Assembly (NCBI RefSeq): GCF_000272045.2
Contig: NZ_AJYZ02000019.1
Location: 586,974 to 650,973 of the forward strand
From: Vibrio crassostreae 9ZC13
Lineage (GTDB): Bacteria; Pseudomonadota; Gammaproteobacteria; Enterobacterales; Vibrionaceae
Length of the DNA: 64,000 bases
Direction of reading: 5' to 3'
Both the position numbers and the translations under genes were made by a program. How positions within the stretch are numbered: position 1 is the stretch's first letter; every line of letters begins with the position of its first letter. Below the pieces are notes generated by a model. The model was given only the letters and a program-made list of their open reading frames with translations. It made no database searches and was not told the origin of the DNA. Shown one piece after another: positions 35,517-44,341 of this stretch.

Positions 35517-36052
35517 TATTGGCCCTCCACTATAGCGATTCGTAACAGGTTTGAGCCGATGACGTATTCACCGCGCCTTGCATTCACTAAGTTGATCTTA
35601 GGCTTTAGCTTATTATCGATGTGCGTTAGCTCAATGACTCCTCCCATGTCCGTAAAGTTTGGGATATCGCTAATCGTCACAGTATGTGGTGAGTGGGCTT
35701 TACGGCTAAATTCATCATTATCAAGATCAGATAGGTAAGTGATATCACACTTAGGAGTCACCAATTGATGTACTTGAATAGCGAGAGAACGAATAGATTT
35801 TCCTTGTGTAATCGACGTCAGTGCTTTGCTTACCTTCTCATCTCCAATCACACAGAAGTTAACCGTATTCATGGTGCTCTCGTCGTTCCAACGAATAAAG
35901 TTGGCAATTCTAAAAAGGTACACCGCTTTCACTTCATAAGGCTTGAAGCTAGCCGCCGATGTATTCAAAGGCACAATAAACATAGCTAAAGTGGCAAGGC
36001 TGAGTTTAGTAAAACCGAGCTTAATACGGTACTTGAGCCACTTAGAATTCAT
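35516..36052 (-). CDS. YfiR-family (DUF4154) periplasmic regulator
   Basis: A 178-residue exported protein; the N-terminal hydrophobic stretch LATLAMFIVPLNTSA is the signal peptide after a basic leader (MNSKWLKYRIKLGFTK). The mature part starts with the family hallmark FKPYEVKAVYLFRIANFIRW, followed by FCVIGDEKVSKAL and, at the end, INLVNARRGEYVIGSNLLRI. In Pseudomonas, YfiR binds and represses the membrane cyclase YfiN; the same logic is inferred here from the one-base overlap with the downstream cyclase gene. The start lies 11 bp inside the upstream TonB-receptor stub, suggesting translational coupling. Confidence 0.88.
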   Translation of the reverse strand: MNSKWLKYRIKLGFTKLSLATLAMFIVPLNTSAASFKPYEVKAVYLFRIANFIRWNDESTMNTVNFCVIGDEKVSKALTSITQGKSIRSLAIQVHQLVTPKCDITYLSDLDNDEFSRKAHSPHTVTISDIPNFTDMGGVIELTHIDNKLKPKINLVNARRGEYVIGSNLLRIAIVEGQ

Positions 36053-36257
36053 GAGAGACCCTCACATATACGGACTCTTGGTTGACACAAATCTCGGTAA
36101 GTTTTTGTGTCACTTTCGAAGCCGTTTCCATTTCGACATCTAACATAGACAACTCTTCAAGGCTCATCGACATGAGCTGGTCTAGAGAGTTTTCTTGAGC
36201 AGAGACAAAAACAGGTATCGTTAATGCTAGTCCTAAGCAAACCTGGCGGGATATCAT
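36042..36257 (-). pseudogene. TonB-dependent receptor stub upstream of the YfiR-like gene
   Basis: Only 71 codons remain. The ATG at 36257 has a good ribosome-binding site (TAGGTGAG), and a signal peptide (QVCLGLALTIPVFVSA) is followed by SLDQLMSMSLEELSMLDVEM and ETASKVTQKLTEI. This is the usual beginning of a TonB-dependent receptor just before the plug domain. The sequence then departs from the family (CVNQESVYVRVSHEF) and stops at 36042-36044, so the plug and the whole barrel are gone. The stop overlaps the YfiR-like start by 11 bp. Receptor-yfiR-cyclase trios are known in related bacteria; here the receptor has been lost but its translation signals remain. Confidence 0.65.
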
Positions 36258-36427
36258 GTGCTCACCTAATATACAGATAGATATTAATCCTTTAATCAAT
36301 AGTTCAACTATATATGAAATGCCATACTGGTAAATCTACGGTGTCGAAAGTTTGAGTTAGGTCACTGTTTATTTATGGTATTTATAAGACCGTCATTACT
36401 TACCTCAACGTAAAGGATTAGCACCAC

Positions 36428-37171
36428 GTGACAACGAAGATTTTGCTTAATTGCGACATGGGAGAAAGTTTCGGCAATTGGAAGATGGGCGATGACGAGT
36501 CGGTCATGGAATGGGTCGATATGGCAAACATCGCTTGTGGCTTCCACGCGTCTGATCCGCACGTTATGTCCAAGACGATAAAACTGGCGCAGCACTATCA
36601 CACCCAAATTGGTGCTCATCCCGGTTATCAAGATCTCGTTGGTTTTGGTCGCCGTTCTATTCCACACACCATGGACGAAATCAGTGAGCTGGTTTGTTAT
36701 CAAGTCGGTGCACTACAAGCCCTTTGCCGATATCACCATGCATCTGTTGGCTATGTGAAACCTCATGGCGCTCTTTACAACGATATGATGGCAAACATCG
36801 ATGTGTTTAATGCGGTAGCCCAAGCCGTCGCTGAATTTAACATCCCCTTAATGATCCTCTCTTCGTCAGACAATCAGCAATATTTAGATATTGCTGACGA
36901 TCATGACTTACCCCTCTTGTTTGAAGCGTTTGCCGACCGTGCATACTTGAATAATGGCCAGTTATCGCCGCGAACTCAAAAAGGCTCGGTTTACGTCAAT
37001 CAAGACGACATCTACAACCAAGTCATGCAAATCATTAACTACGGTTCGGTCACGACCATTGAAGGTGAAAGGCTGCCTATTGAAGCCGATACCATCTGTG
37101 TTCATGGTGATAACCCCCAATCCATCGCATTAATTAGAAAAATCAGACAAGACCTCAACGCTTTTAACTAA
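36428..37171 (+). CDS. pxpA: 5-oxoprolinase subunit A (LamB/YcsF family)
   Basis: A 247-residue subunit of the ATP-dependent enzyme that opens 5-oxoproline to glutamate. The start is a GTG (36428) with AAAGGA about 10 bases upstream. Family marks: LNCDMGESFGNWKMGDDE, NIACGFHASDP, QIGAHPGYQDLVGFGRR, VGYVKPHGALYNDMM, and near the end ICVHGDNPQSIALIRKIR. Length is normal. pxpB and pxpC follow after a 177-bp gap in which I see no gene. In many bacteria the order is BCA. Confidence 0.93.
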   Translation: MTTKILLNCDMGESFGNWKMGDDESVMEWVDMANIACGFHASDPHVMSKTIKLAQHYHTQIGAHPGYQDLVGFGRRSIPHTMDEISELVCYQVGALQALCRYHHASVGYVKPHGALYNDMMANIDVFNAVAQAVAEFNIPLMILSSSDNQQYLDIADDHDLPLLFEAFADRAYLNNGQLSPRTQKGSVYVNQDDIYNQVMQIINYGSVTTIEGERLPIEADTICVHGDNPQSIALIRKIRQDLNAFN

Positions 37172-37348
37172 TATGAAGCGTGTGATTGGTATGGCGCATG
37201 GACTTATCACTCGCCTAACCGAGCATCGAACCAATTGCTCGTAAGGTCTAATCGCTTTGTATTGGTTTAGACACGGATGTTAAAAACGCCAAATACGCAA
37301 ATAAAAGGCAGTAAGTAAATCAAAGGCAAACAAACGTATGGAAACGAA

Positions 37349-38116
37349 ATGACGACGAATCAAATTGAGTTCAATATAGCGCCAGTCGCAGAATGCAGCG
37401 TTTTGGTGACCTTGACGCTATCGCCTTCAAATAATCAATCTAGCACTCAATATGCGCAGTACATGGCTCACTTTTCCGATGCCATTCGCCAAAATTTAGC
37501 GTCGGTGTTGATGAATGTGACACCTGCTTATCACACCATTCTGGTTGACTACTTACCTTATAGAATTTCAGAACATCAGCTCATGGAACAACTCAACGCC
37601 TTGTTGAGTCATGCTATTTCGCCCTTCTCTAGTGTTATTAACACGAGTAACACTATCGAGCTTCCCGCTTATTACTCACCAGAAAAAGCACTCGATTTAG
37701 ACCGATATCAAGCCAAAGGCCTGTCGCTGGATGAGATCATTCAACATCACACCTCACAGACTTACAGCGTCAGTGCCATTGGGTTTACGCCTGGCTTTGC
37801 CTTTATGTCTGATGTGGTCAACGAGCTTGCTTTGCCTCGTCATTCAACCCCACGCTTAAGTGTGCCGAAAGGCAGCATCGCCATCGCGGATACGAAAACG
37901 GCGGTGTATCCTTCGGACTCACCGGGCGGTTGGAATATTATTGGCAATTGCCCACTCGCACTGTTTGATCACAGCCAATTAAAGAACGCTGGTACCACAC
38001 AAACGCCGCTGTCTCTACTTAATGTTGGTGACACAGTCCGTTTCATCGCGATTTCAAAACAAGAATTTGTAGAGCTTAGGCTTATGGAGATTAGTGGAGA
38101 TGTCGCTAATGGTTAA
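37349..38116 (+). CDS. pxpB: 5-oxoprolinase subunit B (KipI family)
   Basis: A 255-residue subunit of 5-oxoprolinase. The C-terminal carboxyltransferase-like core has IGFTPGFAFMSDVVNELALP, then RHSTPRLSVPKGSIAIADT and GGWNIIGNCPLALFD, all typical of PxpB/KipI. A low-similarity N-terminal part (1-100) is also family-like. It overlaps pxpC by 17 bp, so the two subunits are translationally coupled; they form a complex. Confidence 0.92.
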   Translation: MTTNQIEFNIAPVAECSVLVTLTLSPSNNQSSTQYAQYMAHFSDAIRQNLASVLMNVTPAYHTILVDYLPYRISEHQLMEQLNALLSHAISPFSSVINTSNTIELPAYYSPEKALDLDRYQAKGLSLDEIIQHHTSQTYSVSAIGFTPGFAFMSDVVNELALPRHSTPRLSVPKGSIAIADTKTAVYPSDSPGGWNIIGNCPLALFDHSQLKNAGTTQTPLSLLNVGDTVRFIAISKQEFVELRLMEISGDVANG

Positions 38117-39059
38117 TACCATCGCTAAACCAACACTAACAGTGATTAAACCCGGCCCGTTGAGTTTGATTCAAGATTTCGGACGATTTGGTGTTGCTCA
38201 TCTCGGGTTGACACAAGGTGGTCCTGTTGATGATTACTCGTATAGCTGGGCCAATCACCTGCTCGGAAACCCAGTCAACCAAGCGGCGTTGGAAATCACG
38301 CTTGGGCAATGTGCGTTACGAATCGATTTTGATTGCGAAATGGCGTTATGTGGTGGCGATTTACAAGCGAAGCTCGATGGCAAACCACAGTCGAACTGGC
38401 GTACTTTTCAAGCTTTCGCAGGGCAAGTTCTCTCATTTGGTTTACCTAAAAATGGTCTAAGGGCGTATTTAGCCGTTAAGGGTGGCTTCGATGTCCCATC
38501 AACTCTTGATAGCTGTTCTACGGTGACTCGTGAAAAGATTGGTGGATTAACGCAAGATGGAGAGCCATGCCAACAAGGGCAACAAATAGCTTTTACCCAG
38601 CACCAACTATCACATTCATTTAAAGCGGTAAGTGTTACCTTCCGATACACGCCTGATTACAATCTACCCGTGAACCTACGAGTGATTGAAGGCTATCAAA
38701 GCGAGCTATTCTCCGAGTCAGCAAAAGAGACTTTGTATAACGCGCAGTATCACGTTGACCAAAACTCAAATCGGATGGGTTATCGACTCAGTGGCGAGCC
38801 CTTAGACTCGCCTGACATTTCGCTATTGTCAGAAGGCATTGCCCTAGGTGCGATTCAAATTCCACAAGATGGACAGCCTATCGTGCTGCTTAATGATAGA
38901 CAGACCATAGGTGGTTATCCGAAGATAGGATGTGTCGCCAGAATCGATTTACCACGCTTGGCGCAAGCAAAACCTGGACATGCGATATCGTTCAGCAAGG
39001 GCGATCGCTTGGGCTTACAAGATGTTTGGTGCCAATGGGCTCAGTTTTTCGGCTATTAG
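38100..39059 (+). CDS. pxpC: 5-oxoprolinase subunit C (biotin-dependent carboxyltransferase-like)
   Basis: A subunit of about 320 residues. In-frame starts are GTG 38094, ATG 38100 and ATG 38109. I use 38100, which has GGAG 10 bases upstream; 38109, with GTGGAG 9 bases upstream, is almost as good. Family marks: VIKPGPLSLIQDFGRFGVAH, GGPVDDYSYSWANHLLGN, AYLAVKGGFDVPSTLDSCST, SNRMGYRLSGEPLD, and PVVLLNDRQTIGGYPK-like IVLLNDRQTIGGYPKIG. It ends before a strong hairpin at 39164-39193. Confidence 0.92.
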   Translation: MSLMVNTIAKPTLTVIKPGPLSLIQDFGRFGVAHLGLTQGGPVDDYSYSWANHLLGNPVNQAALEITLGQCALRIDFDCEMALCGGDLQAKLDGKPQSNWRTFQAFAGQVLSFGLPKNGLRAYLAVKGGFDVPSTLDSCSTVTREKIGGLTQDGEPCQQGQQIAFTQHQLSHSFKAVSVTFRYTPDYNLPVNLRVIEGYQSELFSESAKETLYNAQYHVDQNSNRMGYRLSGEPLDSPDISLLSEGIALGAIQIPQDGQPIVLLNDRQTIGGYPKIGCVARIDLPRLAQAKPGHAISFSKGDRLGLQDVWCQWAQFFGY

Positions 39060-39163
39060 TTTTTGCGATGTGTTATGTGCTAAATGCTATGTAGCTGAGA
39101 ATAATCAACTAGGAAGATGTCATTTAGATGAGGTTCGGTATCTAAGCAGATGTTGAAATGAAG

Positions 39164-39193
39164 ATTCGGCTTACCTATTACAGTAAGCCGAAT
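39164..39193. terminator. perfect hairpin between convergent genes
   Basis: ATTCGGCTTAC (39164-39174) pairs without mismatch with GTAAGCCGAAT (39183-39193) around an eight-base loop. Neither side has a clear T run, so it may act as an RNA-stabilising hairpin or as a weak bidirectional terminator for pxpC and the oxidoreductase gene. Confidence 0.5.
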
Positions 39194-39239
39194 TGAAGAA
39201 ATTAAACGCAGTCGATGATGATAGACTAATTATAGGCTA

Positions 39240-40694
39240 TTAAGCGTGATCTTGACCTGACACCTTGGCAAGCGCTTCTGGGTATCCACGTTCTTGTGTC
39301 AAATCTATCGCTCTGTTTTCAATATCATTTAGACTAAGTGACATTGTCACTGAGTGTGTGTCTTCAATAGATGCCGCCTCTGATACATCAAACCATTGCT
39401 CAGCGACCTTTTGTGCCGCTTCTAATGTTGAAGAAGCTTTTACTACTTCAAGTCGAGCATAGCGATCCCCACAGAATGAAACGTCTGAAGCTCTTAAGCT
39501 TGGATCGGTTCCCGGAATCTGTTGTGCACCAAACAAAGGTTTACCACCGACCAATGCAGAACTGAAACTTGGGATGAACTGAGACATATGCGTTATTGCC
39601 GCGCGAGTTCTTAATTCAAGCTGATCTTCACTCCAACCCGATACGATTTTCTTAAGCAGCTTCGAAGGCAACTGTGGCTGTGACGAGTCTGTTGACGATG
39701 AAACAAGCCCACCCTCAAACAGAGTAATCCCTTCTGTCATGCCGTGAAGTTGGAACACACCATCAGCATACGGCGTTAATTGCGCCATGCCTTGCGGTGT
39801 GCCTCTCGGGCCATGGAAGATAACTTCTGGCCACTCTTCCTTACATTCTTGCGAATATGGCCACTCTGTAACGTATGCAGCTTTAAACTCAACAAGTCTT
39901 TGCTGCTTAGAGCCAACAAAGTCATCTACGATACCCGTTTCAAACCCACTCGCATTAATCAAGTAATCGGTCGTTAGTTGGCAGCTTTGGTTTTCGGCAT
40001 CGGTATAAGTCAAAGACCAACCTTGACCTGTCGACTCAACAGATTGTAATCGGCTGTTGGTTAACACAGTACAGTTAGCTTGTTGCCCCAAAGAGAGTTG
40101 AGCGGTCGCAGAAAGTCGGAATACGCTCCAGCCATACTCTTGGACCATCGCAACAGGATACTTTAGGGTCTCTAAATCCGTATGCTTGGCGAAAGGAATA
40201 CACCAATCATCAAGCGATGTTGGTTTCAGAGGCTGTGTTTTCGCAGAAAGTGCTAATAAATCTTCTTTGCTGTACAGCTTATAATACTCTTCCGGATCAC
40301 CGAGCACTTGGTTGCTTTTATCTTGTTTAACAAGATCGGCATAAGCGCTTTTGATTATCTTGAGACGAGGAAGCAGATCCAACGGCTCTCCACCATCACT
40401 GTGCGGAACGGCGATGATTGTCGGACGAATATTGATCGTATGAGGAAATAAGCGGACGGTATCAATTGACTGCGTGAGCAACTGAAGACACTGCTCTACA
40501 GAAATATCTCGATACAAATTGCCGCCAGCGTGCAGGTGGCAAATTGGTGGACCATTAACCAAACTCGGCCCTTTTTCTAAGATAGTGACCTTAAAACCCA
40601 ACTCACTAAAGTGAATCGCGCTCGTTGTTCCGGCAATACCACCACCAACAATGGCAATAGAAGGTTGATTTGTATCCGTTTTGTTGTGGTTCAT
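39240..40694 (-). CDS. FAD-dependent oxidoreductase (DAO superfamily), substrate unknown
   Basis: A 484-residue cytoplasmic flavoenzyme. I start it at the ATG at 40694, directly before the FAD fingerprint (IAIVGGGIAGTTSAIHFSEL, with an acidic ribose-binding Glu in TILEK); the frame extends 45 codons further upstream but that part is not family-like. Other landmarks: HLHAGGNLYRDISVEQCLQL, LINASGFETGIVDDFVGS, LFGAQQIPGTDPSLRASDVS. The substrate cannot be read from the sequence. It converges on pxpC; a link to 5-oxoproline or glutamate metabolism would be speculation. Confidence 0.8.
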   Translation of the reverse strand: MNHNKTDTNQPSIAIVGGGIAGTTSAIHFSELGFKVTILEKGPSLVNGPPICHLHAGGNLYRDISVEQCLQLLTQSIDTVRLFPHTINIRPTIIAVPHSDGGEPLDLLPRLKIIKSAYADLVKQDKSNQVLGDPEEYYKLYSKEDLLALSAKTQPLKPTSLDDWCIPFAKHTDLETLKYPVAMVQEYGWSVFRLSATAQLSLGQQANCTVLTNSRLQSVESTGQGWSLTYTDAENQSCQLTTDYLINASGFETGIVDDFVGSKQQRLVEFKAAYVTEWPYSQECKEEWPEVIFHGPRGTPQGMAQLTPYADGVFQLHGMTEGITLFEGGLVSSSTDSSQPQLPSKLLKKIVSGWSEDQLELRTRAAITHMSQFIPSFSSALVGGKPLFGAQQIPGTDPSLRASDVSFCGDRYARLEVVKASSTLEAAQKVAEQWFDVSEAASIEDTHSVTMSLSLNDIENRAIDLTQERGYPEALAKVSGQDHA

Positions 40695-40930
40695 CGTGTT
40701 CTGTAGAATAAGATTAACTGCCTCTATTCTACTTTTGTTCTGCGATGAATTAAAACACATTTTTATCAAGGTCTTAGATAGGCGGGATTTAATATCTATG
40801 TAAAAAACATAAATAATCTCTTGACTCAATAACTCCAGATAGGGTTTTAAAGGTTATTCTAACAGTCAAATTTGTCCTAAGTGACGCCACATAAAGGCTG
40901 CCTCAGTACTCTTAAAACATAGCGGTTAAC

Positions 40931-40975
40931 TTATCCCTAAAGTTATCCACCGTTTTTGTGGATAACTGTTGATAA
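40931..40975. promoter_or_regulatory. cluster of four DnaA-box-like sequences with a perfect inverted repeat
   Basis: TTATCCCTA (40931-40939), TTATCCACC (40943-40951), TGTGGATAA (40957-40965, the exact complement of consensus TTATCCACA) and TGTTGATAA (40967-40975) lie within 45 bp. The middle pair forms a perfect 10-bp inverted repeat (AGTTATCCAC / GTGGATAACT) with a seven-base spacer. The spacer is CGTTTTT, so a hairpin role in RNA is the alternative. Confidence 0.5.
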
Positions 40976-41126
40976 CGTTCTTGCTAAGTTGCGCAAACCC
41001 TTTGTTTACAGGGACTAACCGCTGTTCATTAAATCGGCATTATTGGGTAATTAGTTTTAAAAAATGCTAAAAACAGTGGAATCTAAGGTGCGATATTTTT
41101 TACTTATGCTACCGGTTGGTTAAATA

Positions 41127-41199
41127 AAAAACGGTCTAAAGCGACGTATTATAAATAGTGCATGACTAAGTATAAATAATCTCACTTTTAGACCGTTTT
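41127..41199. repeat. inverted repeat with long loop downstream of ybbP
   Basis: AAAACGGTCTAAA (from 41127) is the reverse complement of TTTAGACCGTTTT (ending 41199), with about 45 bases between arms. On the minus strand it lies 28 bp beyond the ybbP stop. No T run follows, so its role is unknown. Confidence 0.5.
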
Positions 41200-41226
41200 A
41201 AGCGCTTGGCTAGATCTCGCTAACGA

Positions 41227-43665
41227 CTAGCCAAAATCCTTGTTTACTGGTGCCAACAAACGTTTGATTAAGCTATTCACTACCGCGGCTAATGTGATGA
41301 ACGTTAGCACCGGTAGCGCTATCCACAACATCGGGTGAAGTGAAGGTTGTAACTCAAAACCAAAGTTCATCACTCCTGCCACGCTGAGCTCAGAACCAAG
41401 GGCTGCAATTGAGCCTGCGACTAACGCCATTAAACCGTACTCACACCAAATAGTATTGAGAATTCGCTTCTTACTCGCGCCTAATGTTCGATACAAGCGT
41501 ATCTCTTGTTGTCTTTGAGATAAGCTCAATCGCAATAGAGTGAAGATAAGCAACAGCCCCGCCACCACACCTATCGCCGCAAGTACGGTAATCGACCAAA
41601 CAATCTGCTTAAGCAACTCTTGGATCTTGCTACCCATCTTACGAATATCCATCAAACTCACGGTTGGATGATTTCGAGAGAGTTCGTTGAGCATCTGATT
41701 GTGTTGTTCTTCTAATCTGAAGCTCACTAGCCAAGTAGAAGGGATTGAACTCAAGACATCTGGAGTAAAAATGAAGTAGAAGTTCGGCTTCATTTCTCGC
41801 CACTCGACTTTGCGGATGCTATTCACCTTGGCAGAAACATTCTGGCTGTTGATTGTGAATGACAGCTCATCGCCAATCTTTAGATCCAGTTGCTCCGCGA
41901 CATCCGATTCCACAGATACGCCATGCTCTTGTGTCCAGCTGCCTTCTAATACTTCATTGTACTTAGGTAAGCTATCTCCCCAAGTGAAGTTGATCTCACG
42001 GCTTAGTGCGTCTGTTTCTCCAGAGGTATCACTGTATTCCGATGCTTCGACACCGTTTATCGTCGTCAGTCGTCCTCGGATAATTGGAAACGCTTGAGTA
42101 CGCTCTACTTCGTTTGCATCAATCGTCTCGAGATAACTGTCTTTTTCATAGCTTGCAATGTTAAGTGCAAACGCATTTGGTGCGTTCTCGGGTAAGGTTT
42201 GTTGCCAATCTGACAGTAAATCACTTCTTACCAACCAGATGATAGACAGCAACATCAGTGAAAGCGCTAAAGAGCCAAATTGAATCCCAGTTGCTAAAGG
42301 TGTGCGATTAATTCGACTCAATGCCAAACGCATCGATGTCGATGTCGGCAACTTACTAACTAAACGCAGAACAAGCGTACTGACGACCGCAAGCACTAAG
42401 AACAGGCAAGCGATACCCGCTAAAACTATCCATACCAATAGATTGTCGCCATACATCAGCATCATTGGAATAATCGGTACCAGTAACAACAAATATTTCT
42501 TGTAGCTTTCATTGGACTGGTGACTTGATTGGATAACGCTGATTGCCGAGGTGTTGACCAAGCCAATTAACGGGATACCAAGAGCAGGAACACCAATTAG
42601 GATGCTTGATAAAATCGCCAAGATTGCAGGTTCAATACCATAGCTAGGAAGTGGCGTTGGTAATAAGTCGCCCAGAGGTATACGAAGCAAAAACTCCAAG
42701 CCGATACCGATGGTTATTCCCAGTACTGCACCGATAACCACTAACAAAGATACCTGTACAGACAACCATTTAACGATCCACTGCTTGCTTGCACCTAAAC
42801 TCTTAAGCATCGCGATGGTTTTACGACGACTCGCAACATAATGTTGGCAAGTGAGTACCAAAGTGGTCGCAGCCATGATCACTACGATAGCTACCGTTAG
42901 TGATAAGTATTGAGTGGTGCTTTCGAACATGTCGTTGGTACGACTGGCTGAGTCTTGTGTACGCCAGCGGTCACTTGGTGTCAGTTCGATACTGTCTTGT
43001 GCGGCTTTGAGTTTCGATTCATCACCATTTAAAAACAATCTAAAGCTAACGCGACTGCCCGGTTGAATCGCTCCCGTGGCATCGATATCACTTGTATGAA
43101 TCAGCACAGCTGGCATTTGTTGGAATGGGTTAAAGCTTAAGCCTGGTTCTTGAGTGATTCGTCCAGTTATCGCTAAATCGGCATCACCAATAGTGACATT
43201 GTCACCAATTTCAACCTCTAACTGTGCAAATATACGCTCGTCTAGCCAAAGTTCACCCGGCTCAACATGGTTACTTGATGCTTTATCAGCGCCCTCTAAG
43301 ATCATTTCACCGCGTAATGGGTAATTACTTTCAACTGCTTTTACCGTCACTAACTGCATTGAGTTATCACTGAATGCCATGGTTGAAAAACGAGTCAACT
43401 GAGATCTTTCTAATTGTTCAACTTGAGTGAGGTCTAACAAGGATTGCGGAATTGGGTTTGCTGAGATAAACACGATATCGGCAGTAAGCGCATCTTTGCC
43501 CTGCTTAACAATTACCTGCTCCATACGTTCGGCCAACGCCGACAATGCAAATACACAAGCAATAATAAGCGTTAAAGCGATTGAAACTGGCCAAAGCTGA
43601 CCGTGTCGAATCTCTTCGATACTCCATGAAAACAGGCGTTTATTCAGTCCGTTTGATGAATTCAA
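41227..43665 (-). CDS. ybbP: YbbP-like ABC permease (FtsX family)
   Basis: An 812-residue inner-membrane protein of the MacB/FtsX-type permease family. It has a first helix (about 26-46, LWPVSIALTLIIACVFALSA), a large periplasmic domain, four helices around 260-430, more helices near 460, a second periplasmic domain and three closing helices (about 690-800). The loop KSLGASKQWIVKWLS and its duplicate RTLGASKKRILNTIWCEYGL couple to the ATPase. It is paired with ybbA one base upstream. With tesA divergent, this is the same trio as in E. coli; the transported substrate is not established. Confidence 0.9.
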   Translation of the reverse strand: MNSSNGLNKRLFSWSIEEIRHGQLWPVSIALTLIIACVFALSALAERMEQVIVKQGKDALTADIVFISANPIPQSLLDLTQVEQLERSQLTRFSTMAFSDNSMQLVTVKAVESNYPLRGEMILEGADKASSNHVEPGELWLDERIFAQLEVEIGDNVTIGDADLAITGRITQEPGLSFNPFQQMPAVLIHTSDIDATGAIQPGSRVSFRLFLNGDESKLKAAQDSIELTPSDRWRTQDSASRTNDMFESTTQYLSLTVAIVVIMAATTLVLTCQHYVASRRKTIAMLKSLGASKQWIVKWLSVQVSLLVVIGAVLGITIGIGLEFLLRIPLGDLLPTPLPSYGIEPAILAILSSILIGVPALGIPLIGLVNTSAISVIQSSHQSNESYKKYLLLLVPIIPMMLMYGDNLLVWIVLAGIACLFLVLAVVSTLVLRLVSKLPTSTSMRLALSRINRTPLATGIQFGSLALSLMLLSIIWLVRSDLLSDWQQTLPENAPNAFALNIASYEKDSYLETIDANEVERTQAFPIIRGRLTTINGVEASEYSDTSGETDALSREINFTWGDSLPKYNEVLEGSWTQEHGVSVESDVAEQLDLKIGDELSFTINSQNVSAKVNSIRKVEWREMKPNFYFIFTPDVLSSIPSTWLVSFRLEEQHNQMLNELSRNHPTVSLMDIRKMGSKIQELLKQIVWSITVLAAIGVVAGLLLIFTLLRLSLSQRQQEIRLYRTLGASKKRILNTIWCEYGLMALVAGSIAALGSELSVAGVMNFGFELQPSLHPMLWIALPVLTFITLAAVVNSLIKRLLAPVNKDFG

Positions 43666-43666
43666 T

Positions 43667-44341
43667 TTAGACTTCCTTTATCTGACCGACATGCATCTTG
43701 AGTGTTCTTTGGCAACGTTGTGCAAGCTTAGGATCGTGTGTCACCAACACTAACGTTGTGCCGTGGGATGAGTTCAATTCAAACAACAACTCGACAATTT
43801 TGGCAGCAGTTTGTTGGTCTAGGTTGCCTGTGGGTTCATCGGCAAAAAGAATTTTTGGCTTAATCATAAATGCGCGCGCCAACGCGACCCTTTGTTGTTC
43901 ACCACCCGATAGCTGCGACGGTAAGTGATCAAGCCTGTCTTTCAAGCCTACTGATTCAAGCAGAGCAGTCGCGCGTTCGATGTCTTCGTCTTCTCCCTTT
44001 AACAAACAAGGTAACGTGACATTTTGTAGCGCTGAAAGACTTGGAATTAACAAGAAGCTTTGAAATACAAACCCTACCGATTCACTGCGGATCTTCGCTC
44101 TTGCCTCGTCATCAAGCTGTGAAAGTGGCTGTCCTAATAAACTGATTTCGCCTTTCGTTGGTACATCAAGACCAGCAAGCAGCGTCATTAAGGTCGATTT
44201 ACCCGCGCCAGACGTGCCGACAATCGCGACAGTTTCGCCTTCACGAATATCGATATCGACGTGCTCTAGGATTGTTAAATGTTCTTGATTAGTAGACACT
44301 GTCTTCGAAACAGCTTCTGCTTTAATGATGGATGTATGCAT
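43667..44341 (-). CDS. ybbA: YbbA-like ABC ATPase (LolD/MacB-type)
   Basis: A 224-residue ATPase partner of YbbP. Motifs: Walker A GTSGAGKSTLM, Q-loop FVFQSFLLIPSLSALQNVTL, signature LSGGEQQRVALARA, Walker B ILFADEPTGNLD, switch His VLVTHDPKLAQRC. Its ATG (44341-44339) overlaps the divergent tesA ATG (44340-44342). The two genes therefore have no spacer at all if both starts are right. No better downstream start is available before the first strand. Confidence 0.92.
   Translation of the reverse strand: MHTSIIKAEAVSKTVSTNQEHLTILEHVDIDIREGETVAIVGTSGAGKSTLMTLLAGLDVPTKGEISLLGQPLSQLDDEARAKIRSESVGFVFQSFLLIPSLSALQNVTLPCLLKGEDEDIERATALLESVGLKDRLDHLPSQLSGGEQQRVALARAFMIKPKILFADEPTGNLDQQTAAKIVELLFELNSSHGTTLVLVTHDPKLAQRCQRTLKMHVGQIKEV

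Larger units (their letters stand above)
40695..41226. other. 532-bp intergenic region with clustered DnaA boxes and an inverted repeat
   Basis: No gene is supportable. The part just upstream of the oxidoreductase start carries its promoter. The middle holds four DnaA-box-like 9-mers within 45 bp (40931-40975), and the right part holds a 13-bp inverted repeat with a 44-base loop (41127-41199). Just before the ybbP stop, TTGGCTAG (41206-41213) and CTAGCCAA (41227-41234) form another stem that overlaps the ybbP stop codon. Confidence 0.5.

Noticed and set aside
36362..36703. 113-codon minus-strand frame opposite pxpA
   Set aside because: It is antisense to the well-conserved pxpA start and has no independent start signals.
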